Source: Circinella umbellata
Taxonomy: Eukaryota > Mucoromycota > Mucoromycetes > Mucorales > Lichtheimiaceae
DNA length: 64,000 nt
Direction: 5' to 3'
Assembly (NCBI GenBank): GCA_025093555.1
Contig: JAIWNF010000034.1
Location: 496,001 to 560,000 of the forward strand
How positions within the stretch are numbered: the stretch's first letter is position 1; every line of letters begins with the position of its first letter. The notes under the pieces were generated by a model, which saw nothing but the letters and a program-made list of their open reading frames with translations, searched no databases and was not told the origin of the DNA. A program made the position numbers and the translations under genes. This document shows, piece by piece, positions 62,593 through 64,000 of this stretch.

Positions 62593-64000
62593 TTTCTTCT
62601 ACAAGATGGAGATTGACGGATCGACTAATTATCTTCAAGATTTAAAAAAAAGGGTTTGTATTGAAAAAGGAGTAAAAATATATTAAGAAACACGGCTTTT
62701 TTCCTTCGTTTCTTTAAAAAAAAAAGAGAGGGAGAGTGAGTGAGAGAGAGAAAAAAAAACGCTGAAGAAGAAAAAAGAAGTATGTGTGTGAGAAGTATGT
62801 GAGTGTATGTAGTGGAGTGACTTTACTCTCACTCCACCCAGCGACCAAATGAATTCTTGACTTGAAAAAAAAGGAACTCAGCTTGTTTGCCGATTTGCTT
62901 GGATCCAAAACAAGTTTTCTGTCGCTACTTGCTGTAATTAATTAACCTTAGACTGCATTGATTTATTTATTAAAACACATAATGTGTATATAAAGTTCTC
63001 ATACATACTTATTGATTTTATAATTAAATATATCCATTGTTACTTAAATATAGTCAGTAGCTGAATTCACGCTTTCTCGTTTCATTTTTTACATATGCGC
63101 ATAGCAACATATTATACTACAATACGCCTTAGCTATAATAACCATATTCTTTTTATTTTGTATCTACGTAACAGCAAGTAAGTCATCATCATTCCCGATA
63201 AATAGCAGACAAGCTGCAGAACATAACATTTGTGTATTACTTGTTGATTTGCGCTGCTAGCACATTCAGTAAAGTGTTTCCATTGAACATTATTTTTTAA
63301 ATATGAATAAAACAGTTTTTAACCTATATATAAAAACTTTATTCTCGATACTTGATGATAAAAATAAAAACATTTGTTACTGCATAACAAATCAATAAAG
63401 TTTCTATGTACCTAGCGATGACTGAAAAGTAAAGAAATAGATATAGTAAAAATCTTGTTGAAATAAAATATGATGATAAATAACTATAAGGTGTATATAA
63501 AATGACAAGAATACTATATAATCGCCTTTTATTTTCATGCAATCCAAAGATCGTTTTCTACAAGCTCACTAAAATTATCTGAAAAGCAAAAGAATTATAT
63601 TGTACTACGTTGTATTGAAAAAATTTATCATGCAAATAATAACTACTAATAAAGATAGTGATATACTAAGATAAAGAAAAATAATAATGCAATCTCAAAA
63701 GACATTATATATATATATATAATATGTATAAGTGAGAAAATAAAAAAAAAGAAGGGGAAAAATGAAATGCTAGAAGGGGTAAGAAAAAGGAGGCAGATGA
63801 ATTTTTATATGTAATCGAGTATGAAGTCTCTAAGTATCATGTCAAGAGAAAGATGGACTGTGGATGAAGATGATGCTATTTGTAGTATTCTTTTTGTGCT
63901 TTGCAGCTGTCAATAATAAAAGTGAAAATAAAAAATAAAAAATAAAAAAAACAAGCGAGTAACGGAGGAGAGGAGAGAGAAAAGAAGTAAAATCAAATAA
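62593..64000. other. Upstream of NOT4 to window end; no supported gene
   Basis: About 1.4 kb holding the NOT4 promoter. There are GA-rich tracts (62717-62760 and 63960-63990) and a short TA run near 63707-63722. Frames at 62714-62908 and 63339-63542 are low-complexity and unsupported. No gene is seen running off the right edge. Confidence 0.6.

Overview
The window is nuclear DNA of an early-diverging filamentous fungus, most likely Mucoromycota (Mucorales-like). It is AT-rich. Its genes carry many short introns (mostly about 50-140 nt) with GTAAGT/GTATGT donors and TTAG/ATAG acceptors. One gene is a chitin synthase with an N-terminal myosin-like motor. Proteins are rich in Q/N/S tracts, and ribosomal-protein codon use is clearly biased. 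No rRNA, CRISPR, transposase or reverse transcriptase was recognised. tRNAs were not searched exhaustively and none was noticed.

Layout. 0.6-1.0 kb: a small secreted, probably GPI-anchored protein (+). 1.5-5.0 kb: NC2-alpha and a 615-aa coiled-coil protein (both -). 7.3-11.6 kb: a Nit1-type nitrilase and a WD40 protein (both +). 11.8-13.3 kb: a copper-fist transcription factor (-). 16.1-23.3 kb: an unknown helical-repeat protein and the 1855-aa myosin-motor chitin synthase (both -). 26.5-29.9 kb: a VNX1-type vacuolar cation/H+ exchanger (+). 32.5-33.5 kb: a STIMATE/YPL162C-type membrane protein (-). 37.2-39.0 kb: a GATA factor (+). 42.9-46.5 kb: PRL phosphatase, ARV1 and a YdcZ/DUF606-type membrane protein (all +). 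48.0-48.8 kb: ribosomal protein eL15 (-). 50.8-52.7 and 55.2-57.2 kb: two tandem secreted PLB1-like GDSL lipases (+). 57.8-62.6 kb: the CCR4-NOT E3 ligase NOT4 (-).

Most gene models were assembled by hand from split reading frames. The phase of every exon junction was checked, and each total length is a multiple of three. This recovered pieces that single-frame ORFs miss: the DEK_C terminal exon of the chitin synthase, a 46-nt exon and a GC-AG intron in ARV1, 21/24/27-nt micro-exons in the lipases and the YdcZ-like gene, and the 7-nt first exon of eL15.

The genes do not form one pathway. Loose themes are transcription and mRNA control (NC2-alpha, GATA, copper fist, NOT4), cell wall (chitin synthase), ion and lipid homeostasis of internal membranes (VNX1, STIMATE-like, ARV1) and secreted lipolysis (the GDSL pair). 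Several 2-4 kb intergenic stretches hold nothing coding that I can support. The points most worth a second look are the lipase pair with its intron difference, the YdcZ-type protein in a fungus, an SCB+MCB box cluster upstream of the unknown coiled-coil gene, and a cluster of TGCGCAAA motifs with a perfect hairpin at 46.8-47.2 kb.
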